From: Bacteroidaceae bacterium
GTDB lineage: Bacteria > Bacteroidota > Bacteroidia > Bacteroidales > Bacteroidaceae
DNA: 64,000 nucleotides
Direction of reading: 5' to 3'
Assembly: GCA_017524545.1 (NCBI GenBank)
Contig: JAFXVN010000044.1
Span: 1 to 64,000, forward strand
In this document: positions 46,990-54,858 of the stretch, in pieces
Layout: every line of letters starts with the position of its first letter
How positions within the stretch are numbered: position 1 is the stretch's first letter
Made by a program: the position numbers and the translations under genes
The notes under the pieces: model-generated
Seen by the model: only the letters and a program-made list of their open reading frames with translations
What the model was told of the DNA's origin: nothing
The model's database searches: none

Positions 46990-47649
46990 ATGAAACGCAA
47001 AACAATCCTATTTGTCCTTTGCCTTTTCACCTTTTCACTTTCTCAACTTTTAATATGTGCCTGCACTGGCGAGGTGGAACACATCGCAGAACCTGTTGAC
47101 AAGAAGGATTCCCTTCTCTTTGTTCACTCCAAAGGTATCAACACGTTCATCAGCGACAGCGGTGTGATGCGCTACCACATGGTTGTCGAAGAGTGGGACA
47201 TCTACAATGGCGTCGGAGGCGAGCCGGCAACGTGGAAGTTTATGAAGGGCTTGCTCATGGAACGCTTCGACGAGAAATTCCATGTAGATCTCTTCGTGCA
47301 GTCCGACACTGCTTATCTGCATCGGCAGCAGCTTTGGGAACTGCGCGGCAGAGTCGTGGTGCGCAACGTCAACGGCGATGTCTTCCATACGGAGGAACTC
47401 TTCTGGAACTTGGACACCCATGAAATGTGGAACCACCAATACATATACATCACGACCCCTGAACGTGAGCTGGAAGGCACAGAGTTCCGTAGCAACGAAC
47501 AGATGACGTGCTATTCCGTGCTCAACTCCATAGGAACCTTCCCCGTCAAGGAGACAGAGACGCCCGCCCCTCAAGCAACACCTGACGACCAGAGTGGTAG
47601 TCAACCTCCCAAAAAGGAAGCAGAAACAACTGTGAACACTGAACAATGA
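46990..47649 (+). CDS. lptC: LPS export factor LptC-like lipoprotein
   Basis: A 219-residue protein with a signal peptide ending in a lipobox-like LLICAC. The body fits LptC/OstA-like beta-jellyroll proteins (ISDSGVMRYHMVVEEWDIY, LMERFDEKFHVDLFVQSDTAYL, RVVVRNVNGDVFHTEELFWN, SNEQMTCY). LptC links the inner-membrane LptBFG extractor to LptA on the way to the outer membrane. It ends with a Pro/Glu-rich tail, and its stop codon overlaps the next start (ATGA). Confidence 0.85.
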   Translation: MKRKTILFVLCLFTFSLSQLLICACTGEVEHIAEPVDKKDSLLFVHSKGINTFISDSGVMRYHMVVEEWDIYNGVGGEPATWKFMKGLLMERFDEKFHVDLFVQSDTAYLHRQQLWELRGRVVVRNVNGDVFHTEELFWNLDTHEMWNHQYIYITTPERELEGTEFRSNEQMTCYSVLNSIGTFPVKETETPAPQATPDDQSGSQPPKKEAETTVNTEQ

Positions 47650-48923
47650 GCTCAGAACTGATATTTGCCACCGCCGCTATTCTCCTGCTCTCGGGCTTCT
47701 TCTCGGGAATGGAGATTGCCTTCGTCTCGAGCAGCAAGCTGCGCTTCGAGATGGACAGGGAGGAGCAGGGCTTCTCGGCACGCCTCATAGACACCTTCTA
47801 CCGCCATCCCAACAGCTTCATCTCCACCCTTCTTGTCGGGAACAATATCGCGCTGGTTGTCTATGGCATCTTGATGGCAAAGATAGTAAACGCTGTTCTG
47901 CTTGAACCACTTAATATAAGCAACGATGCCCTCTGCCTGTTCCTGCAGACCATCATCGCCACTCTCATCGTGCTTGTCGCAGGCGAGTTCCTGCCCAAGA
48001 CGCTCTTCCGCATCAACCCGAACCGCATGATGCGCATCTTCGCTCTGCCCGCATACATCTTCTATATATTGTTGTGGCCCATCAGCAAGTTCACCAGTTC
48101 GCTTGGCAAGCTCCTGCTGTGGATGATGGGCGAGAAGGTGAAGAAGGCAAAGCAGGAGAAGACCTTTACCCGCGAAGACCTCGACTACCTCATCCAAAGC
48201 AATATGGAAAAGGCTGCCGATGATGAGGACATCGAGGACGAAGTGAAGATATTCCAGAATGCCCTCGACTTCAGTTCGGTCAAGGTGCGCGACTGCATCG
48301 TGCCGCGCACGGAGATAACAGCCGTATCGGTCGAGACATCATTGCAGGAGCTGAGGACGCAGTTCGTGGAGAGCGGACACAGCAAGATAATCGTCTATAA
48401 GGAGGATATTGACGACATTGTGGGCTACATCCATACCGTCGAGATGTTCCGCCTCAAGGGAGGCGAGGACTGGACCAAGCACATCCGTGAGGTGTCTATC
48501 GTGCCAGAAACGATGAACGCGCAGAAGCTGCTTGGCATCTTCATCAGCCAGAAGCGTTCTATGGCAGTTATCGTTGATGAGTTTGGCGGCACAAGCGGCA
48601 TTGTGACGATGGAGGACTTGGTGGAAGAGATATTCGGAGAGATAGAAGACGAACATGACAGTAAGAACTATGTTGCAAAGCAGACAGCTCCTGGCGAGTA
48701 TCAGCTATCGGGCAGACTGGAGATAGCGCAGGCCAACGAACTGCTCGACCTCGACTTGCCTGAAAGCGACGAGTACTTAACCGTGGGCGGACTCATCCTG
48801 CACGAGTTCCAGAACTTCCCAAAACTCAATGAGCCGATACGCTTCGGGCATTGGGAATTCAAGGTCACGAAGAAGACAACCACAAAGATAGAACTCGTTC
48901 AGCTGCGTGTGCTCGACGAATAA
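47646..48923 (+). CDS. CNNM/CorC (HlyC)-family membrane transporter with CBS domains
   Basis: A 425-residue protein: DUF21/CNNM membrane domain (residues 1-165; FFSGMEIAFVSSSKLRFE, LLVGNNIALVVYG, GEFLPKT, all typical), two CBS domains (about 200-330; VPRTEITAV, VDEFGGTSGIVTMEDLVEEIFGEIEDE) and a C-terminal CorC_HlyC domain (about 340-425; LTVGGLILHEFQNFPKLNE). The family exports Mg2+/Co2+ or related ions. It overlaps lptC by ATGA, so the two are cotranslated. Confidence 0.9.
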   Translation: MSSELIFATAAILLLSGFFSGMEIAFVSSSKLRFEMDREEQGFSARLIDTFYRHPNSFISTLLVGNNIALVVYGILMAKIVNAVLLEPLNISNDALCLFLQTIIATLIVLVAGEFLPKTLFRINPNRMMRIFALPAYIFYILLWPISKFTSSLGKLLLWMMGEKVKKAKQEKTFTREDLDYLIQSNMEKAADDEDIEDEVKIFQNALDFSSVKVRDCIVPRTEITAVSVETSLQELRTQFVESGHSKIIVYKEDIDDIVGYIHTVEMFRLKGGEDWTKHIREVSIVPETMNAQKLLGIFISQKRSMAVIVDEFGGTSGIVTMEDLVEEIFGEIEDEHDSKNYVAKQTAPGEYQLSGRLEIAQANELLDLDLPESDEYLTVGGLILHEFQNFPKLNEPIRFGHWEFKVTKKTTTKIELVQLRVLDE

Positions 48924-49020
48924 TGCGGAATATGCAGGCCAAATGGTATAGTATGCAACAAATTGCAGGTATCGGTGCATAATATGCACGAAACATTGCG
49001 GCCGTTTGCATAAAATGTTG
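48924..49020 (+). promoter_or_regulatory. Candidate ArgR operator region
   Basis: Four TATGCA/TGCATA half-sites lie between the CorC gene and the argR -7 box. Two form an imperfect palindrome, GTGCAT-AAT-ATGCAC (48975-48989), similar in size and symmetry to ARG boxes (TGnATn4ATnCA). Position just before argR suggests autoregulation. Upstream regions of the other arg genes do not show an obvious copy. Confidence 0.4.
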
Positions 49021-49028
49021 TACCTTTG
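48996..49028 (+). promoter_or_regulatory. Promoter of argR
   Basis: TACCTTTG at 49021-49028, with a TTG at 48996-48998, 22 bases upstream, as the best -33 match. The leader to the ATG at 49073 is 44 bases. Confidence 0.55.
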
Positions 49029-49072
49029 TGGCGCAAAACAGAATAGTGAATAATGTTTAGGGTTAGAAGATT

Positions 49073-49540
49073 ATGGAGAAAGTGGACAAAAAGGCAAGGC
49101 TGCAAACCATTCGCAGGATTGTCAGTATGAACAGCATGGAGAGTCAGGAAGAGTTGCTCGCAGCACTTAAGGCGGAGGGATTCGTCAGTACGCAGACTAC
49201 GCTGAGTCGTGACCTCAAGCAATTGCGCATCAGCAAAGTGCGTTCGCGCAGTGGTCACAGCATTTATGCGTTGCCTCGCGAAGGACAGTTCGAACCGCTT
49301 CCTACGTTGGAGGAGATTAACCAAACGAAATGGCGTCTGAACTTCTCGGGCAACCTCATGGTGGTGCACACGCCTCCCGGACATGCAAGCATGGTGGCCT
49401 ACGATGTGGATAACGTCAGGCATCCCTTCTTCCTCGGCACCTTGGCAGGCGACGACACCGTTATCGTGGTGCTGGCAGAAGGCGTTGACAGAGAGGCGGC
49501 AGGCAAAGCTCTGCGTGACATTGTTCCCAAATTGAACTGA
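49073..49540 (+). CDS. argR: Arginine repressor
   Basis: A 155-residue ArgR/AhrC-family regulator. The N-terminal winged helix contains the SR recognition motif (STQTTLSRDLKQLRI), and the C-terminal half carries the oligomerisation and arginine-binding segment (MVAYDVDNVRHPFFLGTLAGDDTVIVV; GDDT is the typical ligand motif). It would bind operator DNA when arginine is abundant. It leads the arginine run, 44 bases before the GNAT gene. Confidence 0.95.
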   Translation: MEKVDKKARLQTIRRIVSMNSMESQEELLAALKAEGFVSTQTTLSRDLKQLRISKVRSRSGHSIYALPREGQFEPLPTLEEINQTKWRLNFSGNLMVVHTPPGHASMVAYDVDNVRHPFFLGTLAGDDTVIVVLAEGVDREAAGKALRDIVPKLN

Positions 49541-49553
49541 TAAACTTACATAC

Positions 49554-49565
49554 ATTATATATAAT
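49554..49565. repeat. ATTATATATAAT palindrome between argR and the GNAT gene
   Basis: A perfect 12-base palindrome preceded by ATAC and followed by ATAAGGAG, the ribosome site of the next gene. Same core as at 13913 and 20620. Confidence 0.7.
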
Positions 49566-49584
49566 ATAAGGAGATTTCATAGAA

Positions 49585-50205
49585 ATGGAAGAGATTAAGA
49601 GTGAAGACATACGAGTGCTCGTAGCAGATGCCGAGCACGAGAAATATGTTGACACCATACTTGACACCATTCGCGATGCTGCGCGTAAGCGTGGCACAGG
49701 CATAGCAGAAAGAACCCATGAATATGTGGCGACAAAGATGCGCGAGGGCAAGGCAGTGCTGGCACTGCATGGCGACAGGTTTGTTGGCTTCAGCTATATT
49801 GAAACTTGGGGAAACAAGCATTATGTCACAACTTCCGGTCTTATCGTGCATCCCGACTATCAAGGACTTGGCGTTGCGAAACGTATCAAGGACTACACCT
49901 TCACGCTGGCCCGACTGCGCTGGCCTCATGCCAAGATATTCAGCCTGACGAGCGGCGATGCCGTGATGAAGATGAACACGGCCCTGGGCTATGTGCCCGT
50001 GAGCTTCAACCAGTTGACCGACGACGATGCCTTCTGGCACGGTTGTCAGGGTTGCATCAACCACGACATCCTCGAAGCCAAAGACCGTAAGTTCTGCGTC
50101 TGTACAGGTATGCTTTGGGACCCGGAGAAGCATCATGGCGAACCCACATCGCTCGAGGTCATCAAGGACGTGATGCGGACGCTGGTGCTGAGGGGGATTG
50201 AGTAA
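49585..50205 (+). CDS. GNAT-family acyltransferase in the arginine operon
   Basis: A 206-residue protein with an acetyl-CoA-binding GNAT core (KAVLALHGDRFVGFSYIETW, LIVHPDYQGLGVAKRI with the Q/R-x-x-G-x-G/A pantetheine loop) and a cysteine-bearing C-terminal part (FWHGCQGCINHDIL, KFCVCTGMLWDP). It sits between argR and argG, and Bacteroidota arginine synthesis uses N-succinylated intermediates, so it is a good candidate for the glutamate N-acylation (N-succinylation) step. That role is inference; family membership is clear. AAGGAG 14 bases before the ATG is the ribosome site. Confidence 0.85.
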   Translation: MEEIKSEDIRVLVADAEHEKYVDTILDTIRDAARKRGTGIAERTHEYVATKMREGKAVLALHGDRFVGFSYIETWGNKHYVTTSGLIVHPDYQGLGVAKRIKDYTFTLARLRWPHAKIFSLTSGDAVMKMNTALGYVPVSFNQLTDDDAFWHGCQGCINHDILEAKDRKFCVCTGMLWDPEKHHGEPTSLEVIKDVMRTLVLRGIE

Positions 50206-50206
50206 A

Positions 50207-50247
50207 AAGCCCCCTCCCCGCTCCCCCTTTGGGGGAGTGCTTTTAAG
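50207..50247. mobile_element. Palindromic element end (copy 2)
   Basis: AAGCCCCCTCCCCGCTCCCC begins 1 base after the TAA of the GNAT gene and continues through the inner palindrome CTCCCCCTTTGGGGGAG to TGCTTTTAAG. It is nearly identical to the right end of copy 1, read inwards. No matching second end is obvious. Confidence 0.65.
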
Positions 50248-50263
50248 CGCCCTGAGAGGGAAG

Positions 50264-50295
50264 AGTTGAAAAGTTGAAAAGTTGAAAAAGTGAAA
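50264..50295 (+). repeat. AGTTGAAA tandem units
   Basis: Three exact 8-base units and one degenerate unit (AAGTGAAA) follow palindromic element copy 2. Confidence 0.8.
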
Positions 50296-50333
50296 AATTT
50301 GCTACCGCACTTGAGATTTGAGGCGGGGAGCTA

Positions 50334-50361
50334 ATTATGAATTATGAATTATAAATTATGA
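50334..50361 (+). repeat. Four ATTATGA units that supply the argG start codon
   Basis: ATTATGA, ATTATGA, ATTATAA, ATTATGA. The ATG in the last unit is the argG start; ATGs in the other units are in other frames. Confidence 0.85.
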
Positions 50362-51560
50362 ATTCTAAAAAGGTTGTTGTCGCCTTTAGTGGCGGTTTGG
50401 ATACCAGTTACACAGTGATGTATCTGGCAAAGGAGAAAGGTTATGAGGTCTATGCGGCTTGTGCCAATACGGGTGGTTTCAGTCCCGAGCAGCTCAAGGC
50501 TAACGAAGAGAATGCCTACAAGCTGGGCGCAAAGAAGTATGTCACCTTGGATGTGACAAAGGAGTACTACGAGAAGTCCCTCAAGTATATGGTGTTCGGC
50601 AATGTGCTGCGCAACAATTGCTATCCTATCTCGGTTAGCAGCGAGCGCATCTTCCAGGCTTTGGCTATTGCCCGTTATGCCAAGGAGATTGGAGCCACGG
50701 CGATTGCTCACGGCTCCACTGGCGCAGGCAACGACCAGATACGCTTCGACATGACGTTCCTCGTGATGTGTCCGGGTGTGGAGATTATCACCCTGACCCG
50801 CGATGGCAACCTCTCTCGTCAGGAGGAAGTGGATTACCTTAACAAGAACGGATACTTTGCCGATTTCACCAAGCTCAAATACAGCTACAACGTGGGTCTT
50901 TGGGGGACAAGCATCTGTGGCGGCGAGATTCTCGATTCTAAGCAGGGCTTGCCAGAGAGTGCCTACTTGAAGCATCCGACCGAAGAAGGCCCCGAACTGC
51001 TGAAGATAGGCTTCGAGAAGGGTGAGATATGCACCGTCAACGGCGAGCATTTCGATGACAAGATAAAGGCCATACAGAAGGTAGAGGAGATAGGTGCCCG
51101 CTACGGCATTGGCCGTGACTGTCATGTGGGCGACACCATCATAGGCATCAAGGGTCGCGTCGGCTTCGAAGCTGCTGCTCCTATGCTCATCATCGGTGCA
51201 CATCGCTATTTGGAGAAGTTCACGCTCTCCAAGTGGCAGCAGTACTGGAAGGAGCAGGTGGCGAATTGGTATGGCATGTTCCTGCACGAGAGCCAGTATC
51301 TCGAACCCGTCATGCCGGACATCGAAGCGATGCTCCTGAGCAGCCAGCGTAACGTAACGGGCGAAGTGACACTCGAACTGCGTCCGCTCTGCTTTCAGAC
51401 CGTCGGCGTGGACAGCCCCAACGACCTCGTCAAGAACAAGCTCGGCGAATATGGCGAGACAGCAAAGGCTTGGACAAGCGAGGACGCCAAGGGCTTTATC
51501 AAAGTGACATCAACGGCATTGAGAGCTTACTATTTGGCACACCCAGGTGAGAGGGAATAA
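50358..51560 (+). CDS. argG: Argininosuccinate synthase
   Basis: A 400-residue ATP-dependent ligase that joins citrulline and aspartate. The N-terminal P-loop of the PP-type ATPase (VVVAFSGGLDTSYTVMYLA), the AHGSTGAGNDQIRFDM motif, and the substrate segments LWGTSICGGEIL and HYLEK-like HRYLEKFTL are present. Length is normal. The start codon is the last copy of a 7-base repeat. The stop codon's final bases belong to the left end of palindromic element copy 3. Confidence 0.95.
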   Translation: MNSKKVVVAFSGGLDTSYTVMYLAKEKGYEVYAACANTGGFSPEQLKANEENAYKLGAKKYVTLDVTKEYYEKSLKYMVFGNVLRNNCYPISVSSERIFQALAIARYAKEIGATAIAHGSTGAGNDQIRFDMTFLVMCPGVEIITLTRDGNLSRQEEVDYLNKNGYFADFTKLKYSYNVGLWGTSICGGEILDSKQGLPESAYLKHPTEEGPELLKIGFEKGEICTVNGEHFDDKIKAIQKVEEIGARYGIGRDCHVGDTIIGIKGRVGFEAAAPMLIIGAHRYLEKFTLSKWQQYWKEQVANWYGMFLHESQYLEPVMPDIEAMLLSSQRNVTGEVTLELRPLCFQTVGVDSPNDLVKNKLGEYGETAKAWTSEDAKGFIKVTSTALRAYYLAHPGERE

Positions 51561-51914
51561 GCCTACCCCCAACCCCTCCCAAAGGGAGGGGAGAATAAAA
51601 GATGCCTATGGTAGATAAAACTTCTTTCGGTTATGAAATGGCAGATCCAATGACATATTCTCTTCTGAAAGGATATGCAAATGAAAATAGGAGAAAGCCG
51701 ACAGAAGCGGAAAGTGTTTTATGGGGCTATCTTAAAGGGAATCAGTGTGGTGCTCATTTTAGGAGGCAGCATATCATAGGGCAGTTCATCGCAGACACAG
51801 ACAACGTCTTAAATAGTATAAAGGATTACATAATAACAAATGGACCAAAACTCTAACAACACAATGGAGGCCGTCTTTTCTCCCCTCCCTTTGGGAGGGG
51901 TTGGGGGTAGGCTT
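51559..51914. mobile_element. Palindromic-ended element containing a DUF559 remnant (copy 3)
   Basis: The 37 bases at 51559-51595 and at 51878-51914 are perfect inverted copies of each other (AAGCCTACCCCC... with inner CCCTCCCAAAGGGAGGG). They enclose 282 bases that hold the DUF559 remnant. The left end overlaps the argG stop codon, and the right end is translated as the N-terminus of argC. This is the clearest whole element in the window and the only one with a protein-coding cargo. Confidence 0.8.
51602..51856 (+). pseudogene. Internally deleted DUF559 (Vsr-like) endonuclease gene
   Basis: An 84-codon frame. Residues about 16-66 (MTYSLLKGYANENRRKPTEAESVLWGYL... HFRRQHIIGQFIAD) match the N-terminal half of DUF559 proteins, and TDNVLNSIKDYI at the end matches their C-terminus. 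The middle, which in the family carries the catalytic Glu/Asp and His residues (the VEVDG-x-H region), is missing, so about 50 residues were lost in frame. The sequence is AT-richer than its neighbours. The catalytic core is gone, so nuclease activity is not expected. Confidence 0.75.
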
Positions 51915-52874
51915 CGAGTTGGAATACTCGGTGCTGCGGGTTACACAGGAGGTGAACTTATTCGTGTGTTGCTTGGGCATCCTGAGGTGGAGATTGTTTT
52001 CGCAAATAGTGAATCGAATGCCGGCAATCCTGTCAGCGAAGTGCACGAAGGCCTTCTCGGCGACTGTGAGTTGAGGTTCACCCTCAACTCTCCCTTCGAC
52101 AAGGTGGATGTGGTCTTTTTCTGCTTCGGCCACGGCAAGAGCGAGCAGTTCCTGAAGGAGCATGACATACCTGCAAATGTCAAGATAATCGACCTTGCTC
52201 AGGACTTTCGCATTGCAGGCGAACATGATTTCATCTATGGCCTTCCAGAGACGCATCGCGAGCAAACGCGCACGGCTCAACACCTCGCCAATCCTGGCTG
52301 TTTTGCCACCTGCATACAGCTCGCTATGCTGCCCGCTTTGAAGGCTGGCATCATCAGCGGCGATATTCATGTGAATGGCATTACGGGCAGCACCGGGGCT
52401 GGTCAGAAGCCTGGTGCAACGACGCATTTCTCTTGGCGCAACGACAACATCTCCGTCTATAAGACTTTCACGCACCAGCATCTCTTGGAGATAAACCAGA
52501 CGGTGCAGGAGCTTTGTCCTGGTTATGACGGCCGTGTGCTCTTCATCCCCCAGCGCGGCTGCTTCACGCGCGGCATCTTCGTGACGGCATACGCCAAATG
52601 CGACTTGCCGCTAGAAGAGGTACAGCGCATCTATGCCGATTATTACAAGGACGCTGCTTTCACGCACTTTGTTACCAAAAGCCCCGACATGAAGCAGGTG
52701 GTGAACACCAACAAGGCTCTCGTTTATGTGGAGAAATACGAGGACCAGCTTTTGATGGTGAGCTGCATCGACAACCTGCTGAAGGGCGCCGTCGGGCAGG
52801 CAGTGCAGAACATGAACCTCATGTTCGGCCTCGATGAGACAGAAGGCCTGCGATTGAAAGCGTCAGCCTTCTGA
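51840..52874 (+). CDS. argC: N-acyl-gamma-glutamyl-phosphate reductase, with element-derived N-terminus
   Basis: A 344-residue NADPH-dependent reductase for the third step of arginine synthesis. The Rossmann motif (VGILGAAGYTGGELIRVLL), the catalytic cysteine (ANPGCFATCIQLA) and GSTGAGQKPGA are intact. Relatives begin almost directly at the VGI-GA-GYTG motif. Here the first residues (…MEAVFSPLPLGGVGGRLR) are encoded by the right end of palindromic element copy 3, and the original start codon is gone. Start is the ATG at 51840 or at 51864; the second ATG is equally plausible. Confidence 0.93.
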   Translation: MDQNSNNTMEAVFSPLPLGGVGGRLRVGILGAAGYTGGELIRVLLGHPEVEIVFANSESNAGNPVSEVHEGLLGDCELRFTLNSPFDKVDVVFFCFGHGKSEQFLKEHDIPANVKIIDLAQDFRIAGEHDFIYGLPETHREQTRTAQHLANPGCFATCIQLAMLPALKAGIISGDIHVNGITGSTGAGQKPGATTHFSWRNDNISVYKTFTHQHLLEINQTVQELCPGYDGRVLFIPQRGCFTRGIFVTAYAKCDLPLEEVQRIYADYYKDAAFTHFVTKSPDMKQVVNTNKALVYVEKYEDQLLMVSCIDNLLKGAVGQAVQNMNLMFGLDETEGLRLKASAF

Positions 52875-52927
52875 TTCGTCATAACGATATGACGTTATAA
52901 CGCAATAACGAAAAGCAAAAAAGTGAA

Positions 52928-54055
52928 ATGGAACTATTTGATGTATATCCCCTGATGGATGTGACTATTGCCCGTGGCAAAGGTTGCACCGTGTGGGACA
53001 CGGAAGGTCAGGAGTACCTTGACCTCTACGGCGGTCATGCCGTCATTAGCGTGGGACACTGCCATCCGCATTATGTGGAGGCAATAACGGGGCAGTTGCA
53101 AAAGCTGGGCTTCTACAGCAACTCCGTGCAGAACTCTTTGCAGAAGGAGCTTGCGCGACGCCTTGGCAAGGTCTGCGGCTACGATGACTACAGCCTCTTC
53201 CTCATCAACTCTGGTGCCGAAGCCAACGAGAATGCCTTGAAATTGGCATCTTTCTATAATGGACGTACCCGTGTGCTTTCCTTGGAGAAGGCTTTTCATG
53301 GCAGAACTTCATTGGCTGTCGAGGCAACCAACAACCCCAAGATTATCGCTCCCATCAATGCGAACGGACACGTCACCTATCTGCCCCTCAACGACATTAG
53401 GGCATGGGAACAGGAGATAGAGAAGGGCGATGTGTGTGCTTGTATCTTGGAGTGCATTCAGGGCGTGGGCGGCATCCGCATGGTCGAGGCTGGCTTCTTG
53501 CAGGCTCTTCGCAAGTTGTGCGATGAGCACAATACGGTGCTCATCTGCGACGAGATACAATGCGGCTACGGACGCAGCGGCAAGTTCTTCGCCCATCAGC
53601 ACCTCGGCGTGAAGCCCGACATCATCACGGTGGCTAAGGGCATCTGCAACGGCTTCCCGATGGGCGCAGTGCTCATTTCCCCGAAGTTCACCCCCGTCTA
53701 TGGTCAGCTTGGCACAACCTTCGGCGGCAACCATCTGGCTTGTGCTGGTGCCCTTGCCGTGCTCGACATCATCGAGAGCGAACGGCTCGTGGAGAATGCC
53801 GCAGAGGTGGGCGAGTACCTGATACAGACTATTCGCGACGCACAGCTGCCTCATGTAGTGGAGGTGCGTGGACGAGGCTTGATGATAGGCATAGAGCTTG
53901 ACATCCCCTACAAGGAACCCCGCCAGCGCCTCGTCTGCGAACAGCATTGCTTCACTGGCTGCTCAGGCACAAACGTGCTCCGTCTGTTGCCGCCTCTCTG
54001 TTTGACAAAGGCCGAAGCAGACAGTTTCGTGGAAAGATTAAAAGCAGTATTATAA
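52928..54055 (+). CDS. argD: Acetyl/succinylornithine aminotransferase
   Basis: A 375-residue class III PLP enzyme that turns N-acylglutamate semialdehyde into N-acylornithine. Motifs: NSGAEANENALKLA (phosphate-binding region), FHGRT, LICDEIQCGYGRSGKFF with the PLP-ring aspartate, VAKGICNGFPMGAV with the Schiff-base lysine, and GTTFGGNHLACAGALAV. It starts 53 bases after argC and ends 2 bases before proC. Confidence 0.95.
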   Translation: MELFDVYPLMDVTIARGKGCTVWDTEGQEYLDLYGGHAVISVGHCHPHYVEAITGQLQKLGFYSNSVQNSLQKELARRLGKVCGYDDYSLFLINSGAEANENALKLASFYNGRTRVLSLEKAFHGRTSLAVEATNNPKIIAPINANGHVTYLPLNDIRAWEQEIEKGDVCACILECIQGVGGIRMVEAGFLQALRKLCDEHNTVLICDEIQCGYGRSGKFFAHQHLGVKPDIITVAKGICNGFPMGAVLISPKFTPVYGQLGTTFGGNHLACAGALAVLDIIESERLVENAAEVGEYLIQTIRDAQLPHVVEVRGRGLMIGIELDIPYKEPRQRLVCEQHCFTGCSGTNVLRLLPPLCLTKAEADSFVERLKAVL

Positions 54056-54057
54056 GA

Positions 54058-54789
54058 ATGAAGGTAACAGTTATTGGAGCAGGTAACATGGGCGGTGCCC
54101 TTGTGAAGGGCTGGGCAAAGGCTGGCATGGCGACGTGCCTCACTGTCACTGCCCGAACGCAGCAGACACTCGACCGCCTCAAGGAAATCTGCCCTGGCAT
54201 TACAGCCATGCTTGATAATAAAAAGGCTGTTCAGGGTGCAGATGTCGTGGTGCTTGCCGTCAAACCTTGGCTTGTGGAGCAAGTCATTGCGGAGATAACC
54301 CCTGAGTTGAGGGATAAACTGCTTATCTCCGTTGCAGCAGGTGTCCGCCATGAAAGAATTGATGTCTATGCCATGCCCAACATCGCTGCTGAGTTTGGCG
54401 AGAGTATGACCTTCGTCGAGGAGGCAGAGCAAGCAGAGACGGCAGCAGAACTTTTCGGCAGAGTGGGATTGTGCAAGGTCGTTCCCCAGCGACAGATGGC
54501 TGCCGGCATGATGATGGCAGGCTGCGGCATTGCCTACGTCGTGCGCTTCCTGCGTGCCATGATGGAAGGCGGCGTAGAAATGGGCTTCTATCCCGACGAA
54601 GCAAAGGAGATAGCCATGCAGACCATGCAGGGAGCCGTCACGATGCTTCGGGAAACGGGACTTCACCCGGAGGCAGCTATCGACAAGGTGACAACTCCTG
54701 GCGGCATCACCATCAAAGGATTGAACGAACTGGATCATGCCGCTTTCAACTCGGCAGTAATACGCTGCCTTAAGGCAGGACTGAAGTGA
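54058..54789 (+). CDS. proC: Pyrroline-5-carboxylate reductase
   Basis: A 243-residue enzyme for the last step of proline synthesis. The NAD(P)-binding motif (VTVIGAGNMGGALVKGW), AVKPW, MPNIAAEFGES and the C-terminal signature (KVTTPGGITIKGLNEL) are present. The open frame extends into argD, but the ATG at 54058 matches the family start. It follows argD by 2 bases, which couples arginine and proline synthesis in one transcript. Confidence 0.95.
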   Translation: MKVTVIGAGNMGGALVKGWAKAGMATCLTVTARTQQTLDRLKEICPGITAMLDNKKAVQGADVVVLAVKPWLVEQVIAEITPELRDKLLISVAAGVRHERIDVYAMPNIAAEFGESMTFVEEAEQAETAAELFGRVGLCKVVPQRQMAAGMMMAGCGIAYVVRFLRAMMEGGVEMGFYPDEAKEIAMQTMQGAVTMLRETGLHPEAAIDKVTTPGGITIKGLNELDHAAFNSAVIRCLKAGLK

Positions 54790-54858
54790 AAAGGTGAAAA
54801 GTTAAAAGGGTGAAAAGGTAAAAAAGAGAAAAGGTAAAAAGGTGAAAAAGTGAAAAGA
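54787..54858 (+). repeat. GGTGAAAA-type tandem array from the proC stop to the proB start
   Basis: Degenerate 7-9 base units (AAGTGAAAA, GGTGAAAA, GTTAAAAG, GGTGAAAA, GGTAAAAAA...) fill the whole gap. The proC stop TGA and the proB GTG start both belong to the array. Confidence 0.85.
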
